38,925 nucleotides of DNA from Ottowia flava (GTDB lineage: Bacteria; Pseudomonadota; Gammaproteobacteria; Burkholderiales; Burkholderiaceae_C), in assembly GCF_008017535.1 (NCBI RefSeq), contig NZ_VRUA01000027.1, positions 1 through 38,925 of the forward strand, given 5' to 3'. The notes under the pieces were generated by a model. It was given only the letters and a program-made list of their open reading frames with translations. It searched no databases and was not told where the DNA came from. Shown piece by piece: positions 15,416 to 23,886 of the stretch; the stretch's first letter is position 1; each line of letters begins with the position of its first letter. The translations under genes were made by a program, and so were the position numbers.

Positions 15416-15913
15416 TTAGGGCTTGCTGGCCGTAGGGAAAGGCCAAGCCGCCTGAGGATTCAGGGTCGTCTGGGCAGCGGCCTTTTTCACGGCAGGCTTC
15501 TTGGGAGCTGCAGCCTTCTTGGCCGCAGGCTTCTTGGCGGGAGCCGCCTTTTTTGCCGGTGCAGCTTTCTTGGCGGGAGCGGCCTTCTTGGCTACGACCT
15601 TTTTGGCCGGTGCGGCTTTCTTGGCGGGAGCGGCCTTCTTGGCTACGACCTTTTTGGCCGGCGCGGCTTTCTTGGCAGCAGCTTTCTTAGCCGGAGCGGC
15701 CTTCTTGGCTACGACCTTTTTGGCCGGCGCGGCTTTCTTGGCAGCAGCTTTCTTAGCCGGAGCGGCCTTCTTGGCTACGACCTTTTTGGCCGGTGCCGCT
15801 TTCTTGGCGACAGCCTTCTTGGCCGGAGCGGCCTTCTTCGCGACGGCTTTCTTCGCCGGTGCAGCTTTCTTTGCTACGGCCTTCTTGGCGGCCGGTTTCT
15901 TCGCAGTTGCCAT
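15416..15913 (-). CDS. Histone H1-like Lys/Ala/Pro-rich DNA-binding protein
   Basis: The 165-residue protein is almost entirely AKKAAPAKK-type repeats, resembling the C-terminal tail of eukaryotic H1 and bacterial H1-like proteins such as Bordetella BpH1, which bind DNA and condense chromatin. The short C-terminus TLNPQAAWPFPTASKP is non-repetitive and is conserved in relatives as I recall. ATG at 15913 (MATAKKPAAKK) is chosen because AAGGAG sits nine bases upstream. An earlier in-frame ATG at 15931 overlaps that ribosome binding site. The DNA repeats in 51- and 66-bp units. A strong terminator follows. The protein-level function is inferred from composition only. Confidence 0.92.
   Translation of the reverse strand: MATAKKPAAKKAVAKKAAPAKKAVAKKAAPAKKAVAKKAAPAKKVVAKKAAPAKKAAAKKAAPAKKVVAKKAAPAKKAAAKKAAPAKKVVAKKAAPAKKAAPAKKVVAKKAAPAKKAAPAKKAAPAKKPAAKKAAAPKKPAVKKAAAQTTLNPQAAWPFPTASKP
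15577..15891 (-). repeat. In-frame tandem repeats in the H1-like gene
   Basis: The marker GAGCGGCCTTCTT recurs at 15577, 15628, 15694, 15760 and 15826, giving spacings of 51, 66, 66 and 66 bases. All are multiples of three, so gain or loss of a unit (17 or 22 residues) keeps the frame. Confidence 0.8.
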
Positions 15914-16101
15914 TTTTCTCTCCTTGATCAAGTTGAACTCTCAACAGCAGGAAACGCTTCGTGCCTGTTGGGACACACAAAGCGATTCATGGCGCTGGCA
16001 CGTCGGCCAACGCCATGAACTTGGGCGCAAGCCCCTGCTGGAGTTCGTACTCCGCTCAAGGGGTGCAAATGAAAGGCGTACACGGCGGTGGGCAGTGGTG
16101 G
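15914..16101. other. Gap between nrdB and the H1-like gene
   Basis: This 188-bp segment should carry the promoter of the H1-like gene. TTGAGAGTTCAA and the palindrome CTTGATCAAG lie just upstream of its start, the second overlapping the ribosome binding site. No terminator for nrdB is visible. Confidence 0.35.
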
Positions 16102-17277
16102 TCAGTCCCAGGACAGGGCGCCTCCGGTCTGGTACTCGATGACGCGCGTTTCGAAGAAGTTGCGTTCCTTCTTCAAGTCGATCATCTCGCTCATCCAGGG
16201 GAAGGGGTTTTCCTCTTTGGGGTACAGCGCCTCCAGGCCGATCTGTGTGGCACGCCGGTTGGCGATGTAGCGCAGGTAGCCCTTGAACATGGAGGCATTG
16301 AGACCGAGCACGCCGCGCGGCATGGTGTCTTCGGCGTAGCGGTACTCCAGCTCGACGGCCTTTTCGAACAAGGCCTTGATCTCGGCCTTGAACGCCGGCG
16401 TCCAGAGGTGGGGGTTCTCCAGCTTGATCTGGTTGATCAGATCAATGCCGAAGTTGCAGTGCATCGACTCGTCGCGCAGGATGTACTGGTACTGCTCCGC
16501 CGCGCCCGTCATCTTGTTCTGTCGACCCAGCGCCAGGATCTGGGTGAAGCCGACGTAGAAGAACAGGCCTTCCATCAGGCAGGCGAAGACAATCAGGCTT
16601 TTAAGCAGCGTCTGGTCGGTCTCGGGCGTGCCGGTGGTGAAGGCCGGGTCCATGATCGCGTCAATGAATGGGATCAGGAATTCGTCCTTGGCGCGGATCG
16701 AATCGACCTCGTGGTAGGCGTTGAAGATTTCCGATTCGTCCAGGCCCAGCGATTCGACGATGTACTGGTAGGCGTGGGTGTGGATGGCCTCTTCAAAAGC
16801 CTGGCGCAGCAGGAATTGGCGGCACTCGGGCGCCGTGATGTGGCGGTAGGTGCCGAGCACGATGTTGTTGGCGGCCAGCGAATCGGCGGTGACGAAGAAG
16901 CCGAGGTTGCGCTTGATGATGCGGCGTTCGTCTTCGGACAAGCCGTTGGGGCTCTTCCACAGCGCGATGTCGCGGTTCATGTTCACTTCCTGCGGCATCC
17001 AGTGGTTGGCGCAGGTGGCCAGGTACTTTTCCCAGGCCCACTTGTATTTGAACGGCACCAGTTGATTCACGTCGGTCTGGCCGTTGATGATGCGCTTGTC
17101 GGCAGCGTTGACGCGACGCTGGCTCGCATCGGCTTGAGCCGTTGCAGCCTTTGGCGCAGCGACCGAAGCCGGCTTGGCCATGGCGACTTCCGCGATCGCC
17201 GACATCGGCATCGCGGTGGCTGGCTGCAAACGCGGTTGCAGTTCAGCGGTCGTTGGTTCGTCGTCCCAGGTCAGCAT
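16102..17277 (-). CDS. nrdB: Ribonucleoside-diphosphate reductase beta subunit (class Ia)
   Basis: NrdB houses the diiron-tyrosyl radical centre that starts ribonucleotide reduction by NrdA. The 391-residue product has the iron-ligand segments [17 protein letters not shown] and [18 protein letters not shown], and [18 protein letters not shown]. An N-terminal extension of about 70 residues rich in Ala and Pro precedes the core. Start: ATG at 17277 (MLTWDDEP) fits relatives as I recall; an in-frame TTG at 17295 would add six residues. GGAG lies 12 bases upstream of the ATG. The C-terminus ([10 protein letters not shown]) is the short tail that docks in NrdA. It follows nrdA after 131 bp holding a long palindrome. 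Confidence 0.95.
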   Translation of the reverse strand: MLTWDDEPTTAELQPRLQPATAMPMSAIAEVAMAKPASVAAPKAATAQADASQRRVNAADKRIINGQTDVNQLVPFKYKWAWEKYLATCANHWMPQEVNMNRDIALWKSPNGLSEDERRIIKRNLGFFVTADSLAANNIVLGTYRHITAPECRQFLLRQAFEEAIHTHAYQYIVESLGLDESEIFNAYHEVDSIRAKDEFLIPFIDAIMDPAFTTGTPETDQTLLKSLIVFACLMEGLFFYVGFTQILALGRQNKMTGAAEQYQYILRDESMHCNFGIDLINQIKLENPHLWTPAFKAEIKALFEKAVELEYRYAEDTMPRGVLGLNASMFKGYLRYIANRRATQIGLEALYPKEENPFPWMSEMIDLKKERNFFETRVIEYQTGGALSWD

Positions 17278-17303
17278 GATGATTAAGTGCTCCAATTATG
17301 GGA

Positions 17304-17340
17304 GCAACGCGTTGAAATGCAAAGCATTCGAACGCGTTGC
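17304..17340 (-). repeat. Near-perfect palindrome between nrdA and nrdB
   Basis: GCAACGCGTT at 17304-17313 pairs with AACGCGTTGC at 17331-17340. Inside, AATGC at 17316-17320 pairs with GCATT at 17324-17328 around an AAA loop, with two mismatched positions between the stems. No T run follows on the minus strand. It lies 27 bases before the nrdB ATG. Confidence 0.8.
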
Positions 17341-17408
17341 CGATGGTTTGAGGTAGACGTTGTGTTGCGGCAAGACATCGAAACGCCTGCCGCACACACG
17401 CGAAACGA

Positions 17409-20339
17409 TCACTGGCAGGCTTCGCAGCCAGGGTCATCGATGGCGCAGAACTTGATGTCGGTAGCTGGCTCCGTCGCCATTTGCGCACGCGCTTGCGCGG
17501 CTGCGGCGTCGAGTGCGCTGGCTTGCGCGGCGCTGTTCGATTGGCTCGACACAGCATTCAAGTTGCTGGTGTGCACGGTCGATTTCTCGGCGTGCGTAGC
17601 GCTGGTGGTGCGCAGGTAGTAAGTCGTCTTCAAGCCGCGCAGCCAGGCCAGCTTGTAGGTGTCGTCCAGCTTCTTGCCCGATGCACCGGCCATGTAGATG
17701 TTCAGGCTCTGCGCCTGGTCGATCCACTTCTGGCGGCGCGCAGCGGCTTCGACCAGCCATTGCGGCTCGATCTCGAACGCGGTGGCGTACAGCGCCTTCA
17801 GCTCGGTCGGCACGCGGTCGATCGGGCGCAGCGAACCGTCGAAGTGCTTGAGGTCCATCACCATCACGTCGTCCCACAGGCCCAGGCGCTTGAGGTCTTT
17901 GACCAGATAGTGGTTGATGACGGTGAATTCGCCCGACAGGTTGCTCTTGACCGACAGGTTGCCGAAGCAGGGTTCGATTGAGGCGTCCACGCCGATGATG
18001 TTGCTGATGGTCGCCGTCGGGGCGATGGCCACGCAGTTGGAGTTGCGCATGCCGTCGCAGGCTATTTTTGAGCGCAGGGCGTCCCAATCCAGCGACGTGC
18101 TGCGGTCGATCTCGATGTAGCCACCGCGCGCATCGGCCAGACGGTCCAGCGTGTCCAGCGGCAGCACGCCCTGGTCCCACAGCGAGCCCTTGTAGGACGA
18201 GTAGCGCCCGCGCTCGGCGGCCAGCTCGGTCGACGCCCAGTAGGCGTGGAAGCAGATCGCTTCCATCGACTGATCGGCAAAAGCCACGGCTTGCTCCGAC
18301 CCATAGGCGATGCGCAACTGGTACAGCGCGTCCTGGAAGCCCATCAGGCCCAGGCCCACCGGGCGGTGGCGCAGGTTCGAGTCGCGCGCCTTCTTCACCG
18401 CGTAGTAGTTGATGTCGATGACGTTGTCCAGCATGCGCATGGCGGTGCTGACGGTCTTCTTGAGCTTGTCGTGGTCGACCGCCCCATCCTTCAAGTGCTG
18501 CAGCAGGTTGACGGAACCCAGGTTGCAGACCGCGGTTTCGGTGTCGCTGGTGTTCAGCGTGATCTCGGTGCACAGGTTGCTGGAATGCACCACGCCGACG
18601 TGCTGCTGCGGGCTGCGCACGTTGCAGGCGTCCTTGAAGGTGATCCACGGATGCCCGGTTTCGAACAGCATCGACAGCATCTTGCGCCACAGGTCGGTGG
18701 CGGGCAGCGTCTTGCTGGGCTGGATTTCGCCGCGCGCGGCGCGCTCTTCGTAGGCGACGTAGGCGCGCTCGAAGTCGGCGCCGAACTTGTCGTGCAGGTC
18801 GGGCACGTCGGAGGGTGAGAACAGCGTCCACGTGCCTTTTTCCATGACGCGGCGCATGAACAGGTCGGGGATCCAGTTGGCCGTGTTCATGTCGTGCGTG
18901 CGGCGGCGGTCATCGCCGGTGTTCTTGCGCAGCTCCAGGAACTCTTCGATGTCGAGGTGCCAAGTTTCCAGGTAGGTGCAGACCGCACCCTTGCGCTTGC
19001 CGCCCTGGTTGACGGCCACGGCGGTGTCGTTCACCACCTTCAAAAAGGGCACCACGCCCTGCGATTCGCCGTTGGTGCCCTTGATGTGGCTGCCCAGCGC
19101 GCGCACACGCGTCCAGTCGTTGCCCAGGCCGCCGGCAAATTTGGACAACAGGGCGTTTTCCTTGATCGATTCGTAGATGCCGTCCAGATCGTCCGGCACG
19201 GTGGTCAGGTAGCAGCTCGACAGCTGCGAGCGGCGCGTGCCGCTGTTGAATAGCGTGGGCGTGCTGCTCATGAAGTCGAAGCTGGAGAGCACTTCGTAGA
19301 ACTCGATGGCGCGCGCCTCGCGGTCGATCTCGTTCAGCGCCAGGCCCATGGCCACGCGCATGAAGAAGGACTGCGGCATCTCGATGCGCGTCTTCTTGAC
19401 GTGCAGAAAATAGCGGTCGTACAGCGTCTGCAGGCCCAGATAGTCGAACTGCAGGTCGCGCTCGGGCTTGAGCGCGGCGCCCAAACGCGCCAGGTCGAAC
19501 TGCTGCAGGCGCTCGTCCAGCAGCTCGTGCTTGACGCCGGCACGGATGCAGTCGCCGAAGTGGTCGGCGTAGCGCTCGGCCAGTTGCGGCAGGCTCAGCG
19601 TTTCGCCCAATACTTCCTTGGCGATGGTGTGCAGCAGCAGGCGTGCGGTGACGTAGCTGTAGTCGGGGTCTTTCTCGATCAGCGTGCGCGCGGCCAGGAT
19701 GGCGGCCTTGTAGACCTCGTCCACCGGCACGCCGTCGTACAGGTTGCGCAAGGTTTCTTCCAGGATCGGGGCGCTGCTGACGTCTGCCCCCAGATCCGTA
19801 CAGGCTTGATCAAAAAGTGCCTTCAGCCCAGGCAGATCCAGCGCGACCAGCTCTCCTTTTTCTAGCACGTGCAGCACCGTTGCAGGCGCGGCAGCGGCTT
19901 CGGTGGCGGCGTGCTGGGCGCGTTCCTGGGCGCGCTCCTGCGCGCGGCGCTCGCGGTACAGCACGTAGGCGCGCGCCACTTCGTGGTGGCCGCTGCGCAT
20001 CAGGCCCAGTTCGACCTGGTCCTGCACGTCTTCAATGTGGAAGGTGCCGCCGCCTGGGCGCGAACGCATCAGCGCACGCACGACGCCCTGCGTCAGCTCG
20101 TCGACCACCTCGCGCACGCTGGCCGAGGCGGCGCCCTGCGTGCCGTGCACGGCCAGGAAGGCTTTCATCATCGCGACGGCGATCTTGGTGGGCTCGAACG
20201 CGACCACGGCGCCGTTGCGGCGCATGATCTGGTACTGCGCCAGTGTGCCGGCGGTTGGCGGCGCCACGGTGTCTGTGAGGGTGGGAGGAACAGGGCGTGC
20301 GGAAGGGGTGGCAGGCGTGGCGCCGCGGGCAGTTTGCAT
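17409..20339 (-). CDS. nrdA: Ribonucleoside-diphosphate reductase alpha subunit (class Ia)
   Basis: NrdA reduces ribonucleoside diphosphates to deoxy forms. The 976-residue protein has an N-terminal ATP-cone (about residues 36-130, starting YQIMRRNGAVVAFEPTKI), which allows dATP feedback inhibition, and then the catalytic barrel. Visible catalytic residues are Cys376 (SSCYLTT), the Asn588-Cys590-Glu592 triad in NLCTEI, and Cys605 (AVCNLGS). The Cys376-Cys590 spacing of 214 equals that of Cys225 and Cys439 in E. coli. The C-terminal DPGCEACQ carries the thioredoxin-reducible cysteine pair. The first about 35 residues are Pro/Thr/Ala-rich. Two NrdR-like boxes 32 bp apart upstream indicate NrdR repression. 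It is co-oriented with nrdB. Confidence 0.97.
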   Translation of the reverse strand: MQTARGATPATPSARPVPPTLTDTVAPPTAGTLAQYQIMRRNGAVVAFEPTKIAVAMMKAFLAVHGTQGAASASVREVVDELTQGVVRALMRSRPGGGTFHIEDVQDQVELGLMRSGHHEVARAYVLYRERRAQERAQERAQHAATEAAAAPATVLHVLEKGELVALDLPGLKALFDQACTDLGADVSSAPILEETLRNLYDGVPVDEVYKAAILAARTLIEKDPDYSYVTARLLLHTIAKEVLGETLSLPQLAERYADHFGDCIRAGVKHELLDERLQQFDLARLGAALKPERDLQFDYLGLQTLYDRYFLHVKKTRIEMPQSFFMRVAMGLALNEIDREARAIEFYEVLSSFDFMSSTPTLFNSGTRRSQLSSCYLTTVPDDLDGIYESIKENALLSKFAGGLGNDWTRVRALGSHIKGTNGESQGVVPFLKVVNDTAVAVNQGGKRKGAVCTYLETWHLDIEEFLELRKNTGDDRRRTHDMNTANWIPDLFMRRVMEKGTWTLFSPSDVPDLHDKFGADFERAYVAYEERAARGEIQPSKTLPATDLWRKMLSMLFETGHPWITFKDACNVRSPQQHVGVVHSSNLCTEITLNTSDTETAVCNLGSVNLLQHLKDGAVDHDKLKKTVSTAMRMLDNVIDINYYAVKKARDSNLRHRPVGLGLMGFQDALYQLRIAYGSEQAVAFADQSMEAICFHAYWASTELAAERGRYSSYKGSLWDQGVLPLDTLDRLADARGGYIEIDRSTSLDWDALRSKIACDGMRNSNCVAIAPTATISNIIGVDASIEPCFGNLSVKSNLSGEFTVINHYLVKDLKRLGLWDDVMVMDLKHFDGSLRPIDRVPTELKALYATAFEIEPQWLVEAAARRQKWIDQAQSLNIYMAGASGKKLDDTYKLAWLRGLKTTYYLRTTSATHAEKSTVHTSNLNAVSSQSNSAAQASALDAAAAQARAQMATEPATDIKFCAIDDPGCEACQ

Positions 20340-20427
20340 GGGGTCCTCGGGTTGTTGGGTGAAGTCAGACAGGTGGGCCGGCGCCGTCCCTCGGTACGAG
20401 GCGACTCCCTGCGGGGAGTGGCGCTGG

Positions 20428-20443
20428 GCACTACATCTAGTGT
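20428..20443 (-). promoter_or_regulatory. NrdR box 1
   Basis: The 16-bp palindromic site reads GCACTACATCTAGTGT on the plus strand, close to the ACAC-TATATA-GTGT pattern of NrdR boxes. It lies 88 bases upstream of the nrdA start codon. Confidence 0.85.
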
Positions 20444-20459
20444 CCGGCGAGAGTTTAAG

Positions 20460-20475
20460 CCACTACAGGTAGTAG
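20460..20475 (-). promoter_or_regulatory. NrdR box 2
   Basis: CCACTACAGGTAGTAG begins exactly 32 bases from box 1, about three helical turns, the usual spacing of paired NrdR boxes. A -10-like TTAAAC (minus strand, 20453-20458) lies between the two boxes. Confidence 0.8.
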
Positions 20476-20728
20476 ATGGGCTTTTCGCTGTGATTTTTCA
20501 TGCGATGCGGGAATAGGCCGTGGCGATGCCTCGCGCACCCTCCGCGTCAAAGCCTTGCCGGGCGCGGCTTTGGCTGGTTGCAGTGCGGCAACAAGGCGTT
20601 TTTTCGCAGTGGCGGATCGGCATCGTTGGCGGGCGCTGGAGGCCCTTCGATCCCGACTTGGCGATAAGGGCATTGCCGACGAGCGGTGGGGCAGCCGGCG
20701 CCCACTGAACCGTTGCGCGCGCAGCGCG

Positions 20729-21970
20729 TCAGCGCTGGTCGATGGTGTCGACCATCAGGTCGACGAAAGTGTCCGCGCCTTGGGTGATGCGGATGCGCAC
20801 TGGCAGGTACTGCAGGCTGGGGGCGAACCAGATCTCCGCCATGATTGGCCCGCGCGGCTTGTTGAGCGGGCGCGGCTTCAGGTGCACCGCCTGCACCGGC
20901 CCGAGGCGCGGCAGGTGCAAGGTTTCCTCGCCGACCACGTCGTACGTCCATTCGTCCACGCCGCCGGGCCGTGCCAGCCAGAAGTTGACCTGGCCGCCCG
21001 GCGTCAGCTGCAGCTGGCCGGTGGCGAAGCGGTGGCCCAGCTCGACAAACTGGCTGGCGGCGTCTTGCACCTCATTGGGGCGTGGCACGCGCGTGCCGTT
21101 GTTCAGGCGCACGTCTTCGCCGATGCGCACGCCGCGCCGCTTCTTGCGCACCTGCTCCTCGTACACCTCGGGCTTCAGGCCCTGATCGGTGATCGCGCCC
21201 TGGCTGGTGAAGCGCGATGACAGCAGGATGCCGACGTCCATCTGCACCACGGTCTGGTAGCGCGTGCCTTCGCGCTGCCACAGTACCTGGGCGTCGCCGT
21301 GCAGCTCGCCGCGGTAGTTGCCGCTCAAGTGGTAGCGCAGGCGCGTGTCGCGTGGCCAGGTTTTGAGGAAGGCCGGCTCCGCATCCGCAGGCGCTGAGGC
21401 TTCCGAAGCGGGCGCCGATGCGGCGGAAGCCACCTGCGTGCCGGCGTCGCCCGGCGCGGCGTCGCTTGGCGGGACGTCAGGGGCAGACGCGGCGGCCTGA
21501 GCGGCGGAAGCGGGCGACTGCGGCTCGAGTGGCGCGTTCTGCTGCGCCGTGGCGGTGGCGGTGGCGGTGTCGGCGTCGGGCGGTGGCGCGTCACTGGGTG
21601 CGCTGACCGCGGGGCTGGCCGGGTCGGCCACGGCGTCATCGTCTGCCGATGCGCTGGCGGCACGCGCGGGGCGCTTCGCGGGCTTGGGTGTCGGCTTCGC
21701 TCTTGTTTTTGTAGCTGGTTGCGCAGATCGCACCACGGCCGTTGGCCGATTCGGTGTTGAAACCTTGACGGGCGCTGGTGCGACGGCCACCGGGCCGGGC
21801 GGCGCCTCGGCCTGCAGGGTGCGCGTGTACATCGGCTGCGCCAGCTCGCGCAGCAGCGTGGGCGGCTGCAGCAGGATGCGCAAGAAGCCCAAGACGGCCA
21901 CATGCCCCAGCAGCGCCAGCAGCAGGGCGGTCAACAGCGTGCGGCGTGCGGCGGGCCGCGGCGCTTTCAT
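20729..21970 (-). CDS. DUF3108 domain protein, membrane-anchored
   Basis: The 413-residue protein has a cytoplasmic basic start (MKAPRPAARR), one hydrophobic helix at about 11-32, a long Ala/Pro/Asp-rich linker to about residue 205, and a C-terminal DUF3108 domain (FLKTWPRDTRLRYHLSGNYR to the end). DUF3108 proteins are predicted periplasmic proteins of unknown role. The shape, short anchor plus proline-rich linker, resembles TonB-like periplasm-spanning proteins, but no TonB domain is seen. The start ATG overlaps the stop codon of the upstream M61 peptidase (ATGA), so translation is coupled. Residues around NRPTAVVRSAQPATKTRAKP are encoded by a copy of the dispersed repeat. Confidence 0.88.
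   Translation of the reverse strand: MKAPRPAARRTLLTALLLALLGHVAVLGFLRILLQPPTLLRELAQPMYTRTLQAEAPPGPVAVAPAPVKVSTPNRPTAVVRSAQPATKTRAKPTPKPAKRPARAASASADDDAVADPASPAVSAPSDAPPPDADTATATATAQQNAPLEPQSPASAAQAAASAPDVPPSDAAPGDAGTQVASAASAPASEASAPADAEPAFLKTWPRDTRLRYHLSGNYRGELHGDAQVLWQREGTRYQTVVQMDVGILLSSRFTSQGAITDQGLKPEVYEEQVRKKRRGVRIGEDVRLNNGTRVPRPNEVQDAASQFVELGHRFATGQLQLTPGGQVNFWLARPGGVDEWTYDVVGEETLHLPRLGPVQAVHLKPRPLNKPRGPIMAEIWFAPSLQYLPVRIRITQGADTFVDLMVDTIDQR
21699..21746 (-). repeat. Dispersed repeat copy inside the DUF3108 coding sequence
   Basis: On the minus strand it contains GGCCAACGGCCGTGGTGCG, then CTGCGCAACCAGCTACAAAAA, matching the core of the intergenic copies. It is translated in frame within the low-complexity linker. 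Confidence 0.6.
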
Positions 21971-23823
21971 CAGCCCTCCGGCCACCCCTGTGGCTGGGTG
22001 GTGGCCGCGCTGCGCGTCAGGCGCCAGGTGGTGCTGCCGGTGGGCAGCGTCAGGGGCAGGCGCAGCAAGCGCTTGTCGCGCGCCACCAGGGCGATGATCT
22101 GGCGCGCCGCGCCAGCGTACAGCGGCAGGTCTTCCAGGCGGGACAGGCGCCAGCCGGCGTCCTGCGCCGCGGGCAGTGTTGCCGGGCGGCGGCCTTTGGG
22201 GGCGTCGGGTAGAGGTTCGACGCCCAGCCATTCGTCGCCGGCAGCCAAGCCGGCCGCGGCGGCAGCACCGCCATCCAGCACGACTTTCACCGTCACCGTG
22301 CCTTGGCTCTCGCCAACGCGCAGCCCCAGGGTCTGCGCCCACTGCGACGGCTCTTCGAGTACCTGCACCCCTTCGGCCTGCAGCAGCGCCTTCAGCGGCA
22401 GCTCGCGCGTGCCGTGCACCCAGTCGGCCAACTCGGGCGCCAGGCTGCGGCCGGCTTGTTCGGCCAGCGCGGCGGCGATATCGGCCTCGCTGATCGGGCC
22501 GCCGCCGCTGCGCGCCCACAGGCTTCGCATGACGTCGTCCAGCGTGCCCGCGCCGGCCTGGCGCAGCGTCAAATCCAGGCACAGCGCGACCAGCGCGCCC
22601 TTGCTGTAGTAGCTGATGGTGCTGTTCGGTGTGTTCTCGTCGGGCCGGTAGTAGCGCACCCAGGCGTCAAAACTGGCTTGCGCCACCGACTGCACGTGCC
22701 GCCCGGGCGCCTGCAGCACCTGGTTGGCCGCCGTGGTCAGCAGCTTGAGGTAGGCCGCGTCGTCGATCAGGCCGGCGCGGCGCAGCAGCAGGTCGTCGTA
22801 GTAGCTGGTGAAGCCTTCAAAGAACCACAGCAGGCGCGTGTAATTCTCCTGCGTGTAGTCGTAGCGGGTGAACTCCGCCGGTCGCATGCGCTTGACGTTC
22901 CAGGTGTGGAAGTACTCGTGGCTGATCAAGCCCAACAGGGTGACGTAGCCGTCGCCTACGCGCGCGGCCTCGGCCGGGGCGCCGAGGCGTGGCAGGTCGC
23001 GCCGGCCGCAGATCAGCGCGGTGCTGGCGCGGTGTTCAAGCCCGCCGTAGCCGTCGTCTACCACGTTCAACATGAAGACGTACTGGCGGTGCGGCGGTTT
23101 GCCCGCGCCGTGCCAGAAGCGAATCGCCGCCTCGCAGATCTTCTGCGTGTCGCGCAGCAGGCGAGCGCCGTCAAAAGACGCGGGCGCGCCGGCCACCACG
23201 AAGCGGTGCGCTACACCGCCGGCCTTGAACTGGCCGCTCCAGAACGGGCCCAGCTCAAACGGGTGGTCGACCACCTCGTCGTAATCGGCCGAGCGGTAGC
23301 GGCCAAAGCCGCGCTGGTCCACCTGCACGGCGCGCATGGCGGTGGCCAACTGCCAGTCCGTCGCGCCGGCGGGCGCACGCACCACCACATCGTGTGCCGC
23401 GTCTTCCTGGCCGTGCACGCGCAGCAGCACACTGGTGCCGTTGAAGAACCCGCGCTGTGCGTCCAGCCAGGCGGCGCGCACGGACGGGTCGCGCGCATAC
23501 ACCGTGTAGTCGATTTGCAGCGGCTTGCCCGCCGTGCAGTCGATGTCCCAGCTGCATTTGTCGACCTGGCGCACGGCGCAGTCCGCCTTTGCCTGACGCG
23601 CTTGCAGGCCGCTCAGGTGGCGGGCGAATTCGCGCACCAGATAGCTGCCCGGGATCCACACCGGCAGCGACACGCGCTGCGTGGCCGCCGGTTGGCTCAG
23701 CCGCAGTTGAACCAGGTAACGGTGGCGCGCCCGGTCCAGGGAGATGGTGTACGTGACCGGGGCACCATCGGGCAGGCGCGAAACGGAGGTTTTTGTCGGT
23801 GTCGGGGTCAAGCGGGCGGGCAT
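21970..23823 (-). CDS. M61-family metallopeptidase (glycyl aminopeptidase-like) with PDZ domain
   Basis: The 617-residue protein has the M61 N-terminal beta domain (YTISLDRARHRYLVQLRL, PVWIPGSYLVREFARH), the zinc site HEYFH starting at residue 302 in SHEYFHTWNVKRMRPAEF, and a C-terminal PDZ-like region (LGLRVGESQGTVTVKVVLDGG). M61 enzymes include glycyl aminopeptidase of Sphingomonas. No signal peptide is visible, so location is uncertain. The start at 23823 (MPARLTPTPTK) may be a few codons early, and no strong ribosome binding site decides it. It lies 63 bp after the DUF3429 gene and overlaps the DUF3108 gene by one base, within a probable five-gene operon. Confidence 0.9.
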   Translation of the reverse strand: MPARLTPTPTKTSVSRLPDGAPVTYTISLDRARHRYLVQLRLSQPAATQRVSLPVWIPGSYLVREFARHLSGLQARQAKADCAVRQVDKCSWDIDCTAGKPLQIDYTVYARDPSVRAAWLDAQRGFFNGTSVLLRVHGQEDAAHDVVVRAPAGATDWQLATAMRAVQVDQRGFGRYRSADYDEVVDHPFELGPFWSGQFKAGGVAHRFVVAGAPASFDGARLLRDTQKICEAAIRFWHGAGKPPHRQYVFMLNVVDDGYGGLEHRASTALICGRRDLPRLGAPAEAARVGDGYVTLLGLISHEYFHTWNVKRMRPAEFTRYDYTQENYTRLLWFFEGFTSYYDDLLLRRAGLIDDAAYLKLLTTAANQVLQAPGRHVQSVAQASFDAWVRYYRPDENTPNSTISYYSKGALVALCLDLTLRQAGAGTLDDVMRSLWARSGGGPISEADIAAALAEQAGRSLAPELADWVHGTRELPLKALLQAEGVQVLEEPSQWAQTLGLRVGESQGTVTVKVVLDGGAAAAAGLAAGDEWLGVEPLPDAPKGRRPATLPAAQDAGWRLSRLEDLPLYAGAARQIIALVARDKRLLRLPLTLPTGSTTWRLTRSAATTQPQGWPEG

Positions 23824-23886
23824 GAAGGGGTGCGAAGGGGAGCGGGGGCGCCAGGTGAACGGCCAGTTCGGGCTTTCGGGCGGCCT

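Larger units (their letters stand above)
20340..20728. other. Intergenic region upstream of nrdA
   Basis: This 389-bp stretch lies between the DUF3108 stop codon and the nrdA start. The nrdA-proximal part contains the two NrdR-like boxes and a TTAAAC-type -10 candidate between them. From about 20480 to 20728 I see no gene, no convincing terminator and no repeat copy. GTTGC/GCAAC near 20577 forms only a short hairpin, followed eight bases later by six T. Confidence 0.6.

Noticed and set aside
15577-15891. Possible CRISPR-like repeat array
   Set aside because: The repeats are in-frame Lys/Ala/Pro codons of the H1-like protein, with no unique spacers and no cas genes.
16102-17278. Plus-strand frame antisense to nrdB
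   Set aside because: The plus-strand frame is a shadow. Diiron ligand motifs identify the minus strand as coding.
20570-20600. Hairpin GTTGC/GCAAC followed by a T run in the gap before nrdA
   Set aside because: The stem is five pairs and is separated from the T run, and no plus-strand gene lies upstream to be terminated.
21971-22582. N-terminal extension of the DUF3108 frame
   Set aside because: It is an off-frame run through the M61 gene. The ATG at 21970 overlaps the M61 stop codon and starts the membrane anchor.
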